A DNA stretch of 32,886 bases, from NCBI GenBank assembly GCA_000695325.1, contig AVPN01000424.1, positions 11,730 to 44,615 on the forward strand, given 5' to 3'. The translations under genes and the position numbers were made by a program. Origin of the DNA: Pleurobrachia bachei. Its lineage: Eukaryota; Ctenophora; Tentaculata; Cydippida; Pleurobrachiidae. Each line of letters opens with the position of its first letter. Positions within the stretch are counted from its first letter, which is position 1. The notes below the pieces were generated by a model. That model was not told the DNA's origin and ran no database searches. It was given only the letters and a program-made list of their open reading frames with translations. Shown here piece after piece: positions 10,301 through 21,262 of the stretch.

Positions 10301-12137
10301 AATATCGAGCATCGTCACAGACAAGGTAGATGGTAGAGACACCACATTTTGACACCCTGACCATTTTGATGCTGAAATCGACGTAAGCATCCATTTTAAT
10401 CCACGACGTAAAGATTTTGCTGTAAAGCAATTTAAAAAAATGAACGAAACAGAATTAGGAATACAAATGGTTCTGATCGTACTCCCCGTTCTCATTTACT
10501 AAGTTTTGCGATAAAACACAGCATGCCACTCTTACTTTAACTTACAATATTACAGAGCTGGTGGTTGAAGAAGGGGAAAAGTTCTTACCGACTATCGCCA
10601 AAGGTCCCTGTGAAACGAACAACCTTCCTCGATATGTTACAACACAGTACTTAACTTTGAAACATGCATTAAGCTGTACGTATTCCGTTAAAATATCCCA
10701 TTAAAGAGATTGGAGTCCCATATAGGACAATGTATATCGTGTGGAGGATGAAATCAGCAAGAAAACTTTTAGTACTATACGGTACACTGTATATTGTAGA
10801 ATACAGTGTAGAATTGATCCATTATTATACTTAAAACATGTTCCATTCCAATTTCAGTTCCAAAAGTGAACACTGTGGTCTACTTCACGAGGTCTATCCA
10901 CCCTCAAGAAAACGAATTGTTAATCAAAAAAGTCGTGGACGAGCTTTGCGATTCGTCTGACGATTGCCCGTTTCGATTGGTACCAGTTGACGGAACTGTA
11001 AGGGATTCTCTAATATCTGGGAAGCCAAGTTACTACGAACCCCTGGTGAACATGAAAAATGTTCATGGCGATACAGGTTTGAATGAAAGAGACGAAGAGA
11101 TAGTGAAATAAGAGGGATAATAAGGAGAGAATAGTAAGGGTATGAGGGAAAGAGAGAGAGATAGTAGAAGGGAAAATAAGGAGAGAAAGGGAGACAGAGA
11201 AAAATTGTGAAAGAAGGATTGACATACTTAGACATTAAACATAGAGAAAAAGAGAAAAATATAGGGGTAGTTGATTTTTTTCTCATCAAGTATTGCATGC
11301 GTATCGTTTCGTGACATGTGTCAAATTCTGTACTGGCGAGACGCTCTTGAACTAAAATGAATTAATTATATAGAAGTAGCTATATTTCATATAAAATGAC
11401 AGGTAGAAATATAAAACATGTGAGAGTCAAAGAGAAAGGGTCGAGTAGTATTAATACATCAATTGTCTCGTCTTATAAAGTAGACATCTTTATTGGATAT
11501 CAATTCCCTATCACTTCAAGATCGTCTCGAATTCATATAATAATCACATATGATTTGAGGGTGATCCCTTACACTACGACCTATGATCGGTGATGGTTAA
11601 GGATATTTATTTTCAGCTGTCAAGTGCCTTCGTGTGATGCCAACTGAAGAAATGAGTGGATTTTTCATTGCTAATTTCCAGCGAATGGTGAGAAAGTTCA
11701 TCAATTACACAGATATAAAGTTGTTGTCTCATACATAAAACATAATGTATGTTTCATTCCTAGGCTGCTAAACCGAGTACTATATTGGAGCGAGCTCTGG
11801 AGAAGGGGACCCTGGGCGGAGAACCTGGCAGACATGATGGGAAGAAGCACAGGAAAAACAAGAAAAACAAACCTAAAAAGTATGAACCCCTCCATTACTA
11901 ATTACTATGTTATGTGAACCCTCAAGTTCACAAGCAGTTCTCAATCACTTGTGATACGTGATACCTACGTCACACTGACGAATCACAAATGAACACAGAA
12001 GAACATTTGTTTTTTATCTGATCATCCGTTTCAGGCCGGCTACTGCGGGGGAAACCGCGATGGACCCGACCACATCATCAATGATCAAAGTCAGAGAAAA
12101 GAAATCAAGGAAGTCTGCCAAGAAGAAGGGAGCATGA
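7375..12137 (+). CDS. NSUN7-like NOP2/Sun RNA methyltransferase-fold protein, catalytic cysteines absent
   Basis: Hand model of 14 exons, all phases consistent, about 600 aa: 7375-7474, 7794-7903, 8119-8212, 8351-8409, 8520-8689, 8789-8918, 9018-9191, 9301-9397, 9555-9794, 10556-10675, 10858-11076, 11617-11687, 11764-11879, 12035-12137. The N-terminal helical part includes VMLAASVYLEYIQ. A PRYIRVNTL segment (about 206-214) matches the conserved entry into the RCMT domain. A degenerate SAM-binding motif I lies at about 305-314 (IVTDIGNGNT). Motif IV reads NPPS (379-382) where active enzymes have DPPC. Motif VI reads YFTRSIHPQENE (440-451) where active enzymes have a TCS nucleophile. The RCMT C-terminal strand GFFIANF is present, followed by a Lys-rich tail. 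Family knowledge: NSUN proteins make 5-methylcytosine in RNA using two cysteines, and the overall layout best fits NSUN7. Inferred: RNA binding or scaffolding without methyl transfer. The first two exons are the least certain, and the donor after 7474 is weak. Confidence 0.85.
9892..10535. mobile_element. Foldback/MITE-like element in an intron of the NSUN7-like gene
   Basis: The outer ends are inverted copies: GTAAGAGTGACACGCTGTG at 9892 faces its complement (two changes) ending at 10535. The similarity continues inward for roughly 220 bp per arm with scattered mismatches and indels, for example ACGGGGAGTAC, TTTAAATTGCT and AATGGATGCTT on the left with their complements on the right. The centre, about 10130-10300, is less symmetrical. 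The element lies wholly between coding exons 9 and 10. I could not define a clear target duplication. No transposase frame is present, so it would be non-autonomous. Confidence 0.75.
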
Positions 12138-13196
12138 TGAAATGAGGGCTTAGGACTTGATAAATTCATTGATTAACTGATCATATAACAAGTTGCAGTA
12201 TCTAGATTTTCTTGCCGCCAGTTCTCTGTTATTGATATTATACGCGTGTGTGCTATAGATCTTTGAGCATTGCTAACTATATGACCTGCACGGGAAGCAG
12301 TAATGAAAATATATCAAAAGTATTTAAGTGCTGGGATATAATGATGTGAAAGGTGTTTACTACTTTTATCGATAAAAGAATAACATGTATCATGTTTGAA
12401 AACGAAAATGCATTAATTGGATAGAATATAAGTATCTCTATCTAAATAATCTGTATTTGTCATCTGCTTGAGTTTTCTCGATCAATCACCATAAATCGGT
12501 TTTCTAGATCAATCACAATATAGAGTTTTTAATTCATCAGCAAATAAAACATAACATAGAACATAAATTATGCGTTAATGTCAATGGTTAAAAGTGTCCT
12601 ATATATCGTCACACAATGACTATAGTAAGGTCTACGATTAAAACTAGGAAGTGAAACAAGAGAGTTCTGTACTACTCCGATATCACTTCATTAATCCTTA
12701 TCATATACCAGTTTCATCTGGATGGCTTTTTGGTTGATAGACTGTTCAACATGTCCTGTACTGCTGCAGAGATTTGTGTAGCTCACACTGCGCTCTGTAA
12801 TGGTTCAGCAGAGCGAGCAGGAGTTGATGAAGACTCTGGTTTCACATACCCGTCGTGGTATCAACCGTCTAAATGGTGGGGAATATTGCCGTGTTAATAG
12901 TTATATGTTTACATGTGGAATACAACTTCATTCTGGAATGTTGTCGCTAATATTACTAACAGTAACAATAACTAAGAACTAACCGGTCGATGAATTGCAC
13001 TTTTACTGCTCCGGAGCTGCCTTATTTGAATTTTGTAGAGGTACTGATTCACCTGAAAGAATTCGAATTAAATACAAATAATGGCGAGACAACAGTTCAA
13101 CATTGTTTGACATCACGACTAGTAAAATGGTAACCACAATATCAACTGTATAACTGCATATTCTAATAAAGCACTACAGTCATAGCTGAACTATAA
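12138..13196. other. Intergenic DNA between convergent genes
   Basis: This AT-rich stretch separates the 3' ends of the NSUN7-like gene (+) and the GPCR gene (-). An AATAAA at about 12543 could serve polyadenylation of the plus-strand gene. No other exon is supported; a 60-codon open frame near 12800 has no distinguishing feature. Confidence 0.45.
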
Positions 13197-14795
13197 TTAT
13201 ACCTGTTTTCGAAACTGTTCCTTACGGAAGGCATACACCATGGGATTGGTGACTGATGGGAGGAGATGAGCAAACATTGCCCACTTAATCATATCTTGCG
13301 TAATGATGAATGGCAGTCTGACATGAGAACTCACCTGCAAACAGTATCAAATTGATGTTCTGTTTAAAAATTTCGTTATATAAACTAGATTGTAAGCTAA
13401 AATCGGGCAAATAATAATCTACCCTGAGAAGAATGTCAAGAAGTGTTGAAGGAAACCAGCTGGTAAGGTAGAAGCCCATGACAATAAACATTGTGATCAC
13501 AGTTTTCGTCTCAGCACGCAGTCTAGCCTGTTCAATTTTGTATGGTTAAGAATTGTCTTGAGTATAACTGTCTAGTAATGTATCCCTCTTCTCAATGTGT
13601 CAGTACAGCAGCTACTAAGACTCATCAAGTTTATCAAAATTAAAGATTTACCCGTCGGAAGTGTGAGTTTTTCTGTAGAGGTCCGACCGAGCGGTTTCTT
13701 ATCGTCATGAAGATGAGACTGTAGCACACACCGATAATCAGCAGTTGAGCAAACCGGAAACATTGCTGAGGAAAATATGTGTTCACATGTTTAACTAAAA
13801 AACGATTTAGCAACTTACTAGAACTACTTAGAATCTTTCGGCTGAACTATGTCAGGCGTTACAATAGTATCATGATTCCTTGTGATTTGCGCAAGTGTAG
13901 TTTTAGTTTAGTTTTGCAAACATACCATCCCATAATTAATTGTGAGTTTAATTGCTCGACTGGCATCTGCATTGGTGGTGAAGAAGCACATGTGGAAGTT
14001 GTTGTAGAATTGAGAACCACAGTAGTTGGTAATTAGCCCGTATGTGCCGGACATTATGAGCCACATGGCTCCAAATATCAACAACATCCGCTTCTTGGAC
14101 ATTATAAACCTGAGGGATCAATGTGAATAAAAGATACAATCCAGTTGTCAAACCAGTTGTCAAACCTCGATTTACTGGACTCTCCGGGGGAACTATTTCG
14201 GCAAGGTACAAAGAGCCAAAGAGGTATTTAAAGGTGAAATCTCATGACATGTACAGTATACAATATATTATCTTTAGATCTTACTTGTAGGTAAAGGGAT
14301 GGTTTATGGCAAGATATGCGTCCATGGAAACGAAAGTTAGAACAAGCATTTCCACATTGAAGGTAATGGATGTTCCAAGGGCATACCCAGTACACCACCA
14401 GCTTGTGAACGGCCATTTCCCCGTGTAACTACTGTTAGATAATCATAATTTCAGATATATGTGCCAACAATATTTAGTAATTATGGGTTTTTTTACGGCG
14501 CTCAAGACCTCTTAAATTAAAAGCGGTACGTAAAAGCTTACCTGTAAGCGTTCGAAGAGTGGAACAACAGAGATGAGGAAAGGTCAATGAGGGCAAGCTT
14601 GGTGATCAGTAGATTCGGAATTGTCCGAAGATTCTTAACGGAAAGAACGAGCGTTGCGGTAGCACTGTTTCCCACGAGAGAGCAGCAGATCATTATAACG
14701 ACCGCCCAAAAGTAGAGGCTATCAGGAGTAACATCTGATGCTGCACCGTGGTGAGATGTTGAGTTGGATCCCTCGGAATCGGTGGTTATGTTCAT
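13197..14795 (-). CDS. Class A (rhodopsin-like) G protein-coupled receptor, orphan
   Basis: Six coding exons on the minus strand in transcript order: 14795-14542, 14428-14285, 14109-13926, 13765-13652, 13527-13423, 13334-13197. All junctions are GT-AG in matching phase, giving 312 aa and a complete seven-helix protein. The N-terminus has two glycosylation sites (NIT, NST). Conserved marks are: GN in TM1, LALIDL in TM2, C97 before TM3, D121-A122-Y123 in place of DRY at the end of TM3, W in TM4 (GAMW), a second-loop cysteine (NFHMC), CYSLIF in TM5, TSWFP in TM6, and NPMVY in TM7 followed by an amphipathic helix 8 (FRKEQFRK). It acts in the plasma membrane; ligand and G protein cannot be told. 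The DRY arginine is replaced by alanine. The exon 2 acceptor is a CAG/TAG tandem that would add or drop one serine. No subfamily is assigned with confidence. Confidence 0.93.
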
Positions 14796-15961
14796 TCTAG
14801 AAGTCCACTGCAGTTATCAGCTCCTGTCTGTACAAAAACCACTTAAGCGTAAAGATAGGTCAAACACATGTGAGGCATATAATGGTTATGATAGAGAGAA
14901 AGAGAGCAAACCAACGCAAATCGAAAAACGCGTGAGGGTGATCGATGAATCTGACAAATTTGTAGTTTTTAGAAACAAGACCAAATAGCTTGTTCAGGCA
15001 AACCTTTCTACTGATCGATAAGGTACGTGTTCTTCATTAAAAAAACTCAGCTAATATAATTCTGATCTTCTCAGCCTAGGCCTTTTCATCAAGCACGTGA
15101 TGGCTTATTCATTATCAATGATGCCCTCCTTTCCAAGGAACATTATTCGTGTGAGACTTTACAGACGGTAGCCCATAGGTTGTTCACAGCCTCATTCTAA
15201 TCAGCTTTATTCTGGGATCTAAAGCATATAAATTAACATACCCCAACCCGCAATATTAGCAGTAGTTGTGACCTGATCTCATTAGACAAAACTTGGCTTT
15301 TAATCTACGCAGATTAAACTGCCCAACAACAGCTTGGGTGTGGGTTTGATTTGATTTTTTCAATATGGTAATGAAACAGAATATCAACAAAAAGAAACTT
15401 CGGAAATATCCATATGAGTTACTCAAATGGGGTCAGCTGAACCAGTTATGATGACCCAGTTACCTATTGAGAAATGGCACACAAAAGGATTGGAGATGAG
15501 TAATGAATGAGATGAGAAGATCAGCAATGGTGTGATTTAAACCTGCCTGGGTCGTCAGCTGTAGAGATGAGATTCTTGACAAATAATTGACACCACAGAG
15601 ACTGAGTAGTACCACACCTCTTACGTCTTGCATGGCAGCTTATTAACAGAGTACAGAGTATTTAATGAACCGAGTACTCAGCTGTGAGCGGTCCCTAATA
15701 GATCTATTGAATAAAACGTTTTGATTTGCAATGATAATACCACTGTTTTTATCAACTGTCACTAAATCAAGTGCTGAATATTATTATACATAATATAATT
15801 CACTCTATTATATAATACAGGGGCGGTAATATTTGACCTCTGATCTACAAGTGTCTCGCGAGTTCCAGAAAGCCAAACGCGTTCATATATCCGAATAAAC
15901 TTGGGTGCAGAAGAGCATGCAGATTTTGAGAAGATTGAGGGCGCTACTGAAAAAAGGTATT
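14796..15961. other. Intergenic DNA upstream of the GPCR and downstream of the beta-lactamase-like gene
   Basis: No exon is supported. The part nearest 14796 should hold the GPCR 5' UTR and promoter. A near-palindromic TCTCGCGAGT occurs at about 15854. An open frame at about 14764-14988 on the plus strand overlaps the GPCR start region and has no domain. Confidence 0.4.
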
Positions 15962-18900
15962 TTATGAATAAAAGATAATCGGTGTCGACAATAGCACTGT
16001 AGTTAGTCCGATAAGAAAGGTAAGCCTTACACGGTTCAGTCCAGTAGTCCCTGATGTAAAATAGTAGGATTGGTGCATGTAGATGAATTCAACGTGGTTT
16101 ACCTGAAAAGATTAACATCAGTAAATTATCATGATAAATTGTAACTAGTTCACACGAAAAGCGATACAAGATACATTGTGATTCTAAAGCTTACGGATTT
16201 CTCTGAAGTTTCGAACAGGAAATTGAAGTCACATCGCTCCTTAGCGTATTCGGGTATATTCGGAGCATCTGTTGGTAGGTTTATGATGGCGGTGAAAGAA
16301 TGTAGTGGCTTATCTTTTTCTTCTAGTAATGTTCCATTTCCAAGGCCAAGGACAAACTGAAGATCAAATATTTATTATATTTCATACCGGGATTGAATTC
16401 TTGTGTTAACCAATTAGAAGGAAATTATTTAAAGTGAAAGCGACAACAGTGAACTGGCTGTGCTCGAATAATAACATTACCATTAGTGTGCCATTATGTA
16501 AAGTGACGTTGAGATCCGGGTAAACTGGATTATAGTAGATCCCCTCATAGATCGTTAGGTTCTCCCGTGGTTGCATGTACTCAACTTCTACGGACTCAAA
16601 GGATCCATCGCATGCGTCTGTCCAGGGCTTTGGAAAGGTGCAGATAGAGGATGAGTTCAACCACGGTTCAACTTCCATTAGACTGTCTAAGAAATACCTG
16701 TCAAAATTGATGATATGGGTGAATCTAAATTTAACATAAATTGATTAGATATGTCAGATAAGGTCGACACGTCAGACATCAAATCGAAGTTTTGCCTTTA
16801 TTAGGTCGAGGAAAGTGGGTTAACTGTTGATCGCTAGGAACTCATCCTTGTTTGGAACATTAGTGTCAACCTAGCTTAGATATATGTCAGTTATAATTTA
16901 AATCTTTCATCTTAAGGGCGGGGTTGATAGTTGATACTCACATGTATAAAGTCATGATACTCACATATAAATAAGTCGTTGTATCTGGTGTGGAAGACCC
17001 AGGGCATCATACCCTGAAAGTGCAGTGAACACTCCTATCTTCTTTTCAGGGATTATGGACATTTGAGAGAACTGACCGTACGTGGATCCACCATGATTTA
17101 TCATCTGATACTCTGAAAAAGGGATCACATTTCAGTATTTATAGCAACCGATACACGACATTATATTCACAATATGTGAAAAATGGGAGCGGTCGATTGT
17201 TTTATATCTAAATTTATCCAGAATGAAAAATCATTTGTTGTGTACTAATTAAAATCTAAATTTATCCAAAATGAAAATGATTTCTTGCATGGGAGACAAA
17301 GTGTACTAAAAACCTCTGTAAGCGGCAGCGATGTATCCCATTGCGTATCCATACTGTTTCTCAGTCACAGGAAATATAGGGGTATGAATTATACACAAAT
17401 CACCAATTTGCCCATTCATAATTATCCTGGGCTCTGTTATGTTGAGCAAAGTATCCCTGAAAAAGATAATCTTCTCAAAAGACGTCTTATCTGGTAAAAC
17501 AATGCAAAGAAGCTGCACAGACCAGCTAATTATACAGTTCTACCCCAGTGTTTATTACAGTTTGAGAGATTTATCAAATGTGAGAGCGAGGGTTCATTAC
17601 CGGTCGAGAATGGAACCCGGTTCGTCGTTGTATGCATTCAATAAAGCGCCCATATATTTCGCCATATCACCAGCGGTCGAAACTATTCCTCCTGGAATAA
17701 AAGGAATAAGAATGGAAAGCCTGCAGAGCTTACAATCATACATACGTCATACAACATATAATTATCGGAAAGTTTTAACCCACCTGCAGGATTGTGAAAT
17801 CCAATGTATTCCATGACATATTGAGGAATGGGAAATAGTTTTGAATCTTTTCCCTCTTTGTAGGGCACGGCAATTTTATTGCCTGACAGTTCCCTGTATG
17901 CTTCGTCGGAGACAAACATCGTCTCAGTCATTCCCAATGGTTCAAACATAACCTCTCTGATCTGGACACAGATTATTTAGCTTTACAATGGACATTGATG
18001 GTCAATGGATGGTTCAATTCAATTTGATTGTTTTAGAGAACAGTGTCCCACCTGGTCTTCAAATGGTTTTCCTCCTATCAGTTCCAAGAGGTATCCAATG
18101 AGAGAATACAACCAATTGTTGTAAATAAAGTTGTACCGCACACTAACCTCCTGAAAGCAACAACATACTTGTTAAAAGGATTGGGCGGTTTTCACATATT
18201 GTAGCTAGGTGCTGATGCATGTGTGTCCGTATAGCAACTATCTCTCCCCTCCCTCTCTTGTTCTCTCTCACTATCCCTCTCTTGTTCTCTCTCTCCTTTT
18301 CTCTCGCCCTCCCCTCTATTTGTTTCTCATTTAATGTGTTAAACCTGTTCAAAGTGTGGTAAAAGCTTTGTTATCCAATAGGCTTTAGAGTAATTCCTCC
18401 CATCCACGAGGAGCCAATCATATGTCTTCAGCCCCGTTCGATGGCTTAGGGCGTCTGTTATCGTCAACGAGTGATCCCTAATGAGTTTTACCGTGTTGGT
18501 CAGGGTTAGGGAGTGGGGTCAAAAATTTCACGGTATGCATTATACCTGTTTTCTCCCACAAACGAGAATTCAACTCCATAGTCAGCGAACGCCTCTGTGA
18601 GTGTTTGGTCCCATCGAATCTTCCCTTCTTGAACGTACTTGGACGCTAGGTAAGCCGTGAAACTTTTAGAAATTGACCCTATAGAAAACCTGGGTGGAAA
18701 TTATCTAGTAATATCGCCGTTTTATAAAATATGTTCATATTATCATAAGCGTGCGATTTCGTTCAGATAGGACGTCATAAATGGCTAGATCCGGTTTCAG
18801 CCATGAATTAAGTTAAAATAATAGGCCATGATAAATACACACAATGTATGAAAAAGGGATATCAAATGTCGCATACCTGGTCTCATTAACAGCTGGTATT

Positions 18901-19200
18901 TTATCTTCATTGTTGGCGTACCCGTATGATTTAAGGAAAGCTAATTCATCATTATTTTTAACTGCACTCACTGTGAACGAGGCTATACCTTTATGGCATT
19001 CCTGCAGGTAAGATATGTGTAGGTAAACAGCTGCAGTAGATCAGCGAATATTTGGTCAAAGTTAGCTCAACATTCAACAATTCCTCTAACTTCTAACATA
19101 CCTTAACTGAATCACAGATACCATCTAGCTTTAGAATATCATATGATGCTGATAACTGACTTCTGGCGGCTAAAAGCAACAGCAGGATAACACCGGGCAT
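15962..19200 (-). CDS. Secreted serine beta-lactamase/PBP4-like protein with C-terminal hydrophobic tail
   Basis: Twelve exons in transcript order: 19200-19102, 19001-18877, 18689-18546, 18477-18345, 18150-18052, 17961-17784, 17691-17601, 17456-17314, 17112-16965, 16697-16481, 16356-16195, 16102-15962. All phases agree, giving 559 aa. Residues 1-18 form a signal peptide (MPGVILLLLLAARSQLSA). The catalytic S-x-x-K is S80-I-S-K83 (FSIGSISKSFTAYL), followed by SHRTGL, the Y-x-N motif Y177-N-N179, PLGMTET, GGIVSTAGDMAKYM and the third motif H344-G-G in NHGGSTYG. A beta-rich C-terminal domain (about 400-530, YEGIYYNPVY) resembles DUF3471-type extensions. The last exon reads through a possible donor into a hydrophobic end (LTFLIGLTTVLLSTPIIFYS), suggesting a GPI signal or tail anchor. 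Family knowledge: class C beta-lactamase-related serine hydrolases occur in animals, including LACTB and the oyster shell protein gigasin-6. The intact triad suggests an active peptidase or esterase; the substrate is unknown. Confidence 0.93.
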
Positions 19201-19974
19201 TTCCTAAGATCGTAGAGCTACGACCCGGTAGTTACGTGGTAGACATATGGAAATCTGCCGGGAAGGTATTGAATGGGTCAAATGTGTAAACTGGGAAAAC
19301 TGTCCAGAGTCTGAAGCGCTTGGAAAACAACAATACCATTATAACAGTAGTGTAAAGCAATTGGGGACCAAGTGTGAAGACTATAAGTTGCGAATGTATA
19401 ACTACGGCAACACTAAAAACATTTCGACCACATGTAAAAGCTCATTCACAACAACACTGCTATGCACCGTCCCCTCCCCCACCTCCTGAATGGATATGAA
19501 ACCTAATCGCTTTGCACAAAAGCCAGTAAAACATCACACTCTGTGTCTTTTCACGTGCCGATGGGAGATAAAAGCTGCGACTTTGCAATTCAGCCAAGTT
19601 GGATAGAGCAAAAACACCGCGGTATTTTTATGTGCTTATTATTAATATTACATTATATATTATCTTATCATGGGGCTTTGTCTAGTAATATAACATTACT
19701 TTATTGCGAGAGAAGAGGCCCTATACGTGTGCCCTTCTGCTACTACCACACAGTAATTCGCTCCCACGCCCCTTTTGTACCTGCCACCCTGCAACATCTC
19801 GAAGTCGATGTTCAACTGTGGGGACACGATGCGACAATTGGCGAGACGAGCTGGAGAATGAGAAATATTTGAGAAAGATTAGCAGTATGTCGTCTTATCA
19901 GTCTTCAGTAACCCTCTTCCAAGGTGTCCGAACAAAAGGAATTTTTGCCGTCATTTGGCAGCAATAATTCATGT
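19201..19974. other. Upstream region of the beta-lactamase-like gene
   Basis: This should contain the promoter of the leftward gene starting at 19200. A perfect 14-bp palindrome (TCGTAGAGCTACGA, 210-223 in the 19000s) lies 10 nt before the ATG and could form a small hairpin in the 5' UTR. Open frames on the plus strand (about 19247-19489 and 19543-19967) have no domain or signal sequence and are not called. Confidence 0.45.
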
Positions 19975-20037
19975 GGGGGGGTGGTCATGTTAATTTTGTT
20001 AATGTTTTGTTAATTAACAAATGACCCTTGGTGAAAC

Positions 20038-20289
20038 ATTAACAAAATTAACAAAATTAACAAAATTAACAAAATTAACAAAATTAACAAAATTAACAAA
20101 ATTAACAAAATTAACAAAATTAACAAAATTAACAAAATTAACAAAATTAACAAAATTAACAAAATTAACAAAATTAACAAAATTAACAAAATTAACAAAA
20201 TTAACAAAATTAACAAAATTAACAAAATTAACAAAATTAACAAAATTAACAAAATTAACAAAATTAACAAAATTAACAAAATTAACAAA
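20038..20289. repeat. 28 exact tandem copies of a 9-bp unit (ATTAACAAA)
   Basis: The array spans 252 bp, which is exactly 28 units with no visible variant. The same 9-mer occurs within the element's terminal repeat and in the right subterminal region, next to the same GTGAAACATTAAC lead-in. The array therefore looks like a recent expansion of the transposon's own end. It is open in frames on both strands (Leu-Thr-Lys and Leu-Ile-Leu repeats) only because the unit length is a multiple of three. Confidence 0.98.
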
Positions 20290-20322
20290 AATCGCGTTTT
20301 AGGTATTTTCAGTCGGTTTATC

Positions 20323-21262
20323 GAACGCAACCAGCCAATTTCTTCACTAATATGTCCGTAATGGTCTCACCAATATTAATTAATTAACACCAATAAGTTC
20401 GGTAACATGCGGTGTGAGGTGGAATATGATCATTTCCGGATGGGTGTGGTATCTTAATTTTCAGCCTGTGGCAAAAAACATGAATAATCTTAGAATAGAA
20501 ATAGAGAAAAATCTAGGGTCATTAAAATGATCAGCGTCCTCGCATTGGTGGGGGTAGACACCAAAATTAAGTCTCTATCTTTTCATGTTAGTTAGATAAT
20601 TAGATAATTATATATGCGCATAGTTTTTGCCATATGGCTATAGCCACTTAGGATCGGTTTCGAGACTTTTCACTGGTGCCATTTTTTAGGCAATGGCCAA
20701 GTTATGGGGGGTCGTGGTTGGACTTTTAAGCTTTATCTCCAACCGTTTAGCCGTTATTTGGATTCAAAGGTGCTCAAAATCTTACTTTTTATTATTTTTT
20801 GCTAATTTTCAGCAACTTTGAATCCAAATAACGGCTAAACGGTTGGAGATAAAGCTTAAAAGTCCAACCACGACCCCCCATAACTTGGCCATTGCCTAAA
20901 AAATGGCACCAGTGAAAAGTCTCGAAACCGATCCTAAGTGGCTATAGCCATATGGCAAAAACTATGCGCATATATAATTATCTAATTATCTAACTAACAT
21001 GAAAAGATAGAGACTTAATTTTGGTGTCTACCCCCACTACTGCGAGGACGCTGATCATTTTAATGACCCTAGCTTTTTCTCTATTTCTATTCTAAGATTA
21101 TTCATGTTTTTTGCCACAGGCTGAAAATTAAGGTACCACACCCATCCGGAAATGATCATATTCCACCTCACACCGCATGTTACCGAACTTATTGGTGTTA
21201 ATTAATTAATATTGGTGAGACCATTACGGACATATTGGTGAAGAAATTGGCTGGTTGCGTTC
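20323..21262. repeat. Near-perfect 0.94-kb palindrome (452-bp arms)
   Basis: The arms 20323-20774 and 20811-21262 are inverted copies of equal length, with only scattered substitutions (for example ATCTAGGG against AGCTAGGG, and CGCATTGG against CGCAGTAG). The loop is about 36 nt, and weaker pairing extends into it. Transcription across this would give a long double-stranded RNA hairpin. Confidence 0.96.

Noticed and set aside
16002-16030. Splice donor CGT/GTAAGG in the last exon of the beta-lactamase-like gene
   Set aside because: It matches a donor, but no convincing downstream exon was found, while reading through gives a natural hydrophobic C-terminal tail and stop.
15962-19200. Bacterial beta-lactamase resistance gene or contamination
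   Set aside because: The protein is split by 11 GT-AG introns in consistent phase and surrounded by animal genes, so it is a resident animal gene.
20010-20330. Leu-Thr-Lys and Leu-Ile-Leu repeat frames of about 100 codons
   Set aside because: They are translations of the exact 9-bp satellite inside a transposon; no start context or flanking coding sequence.
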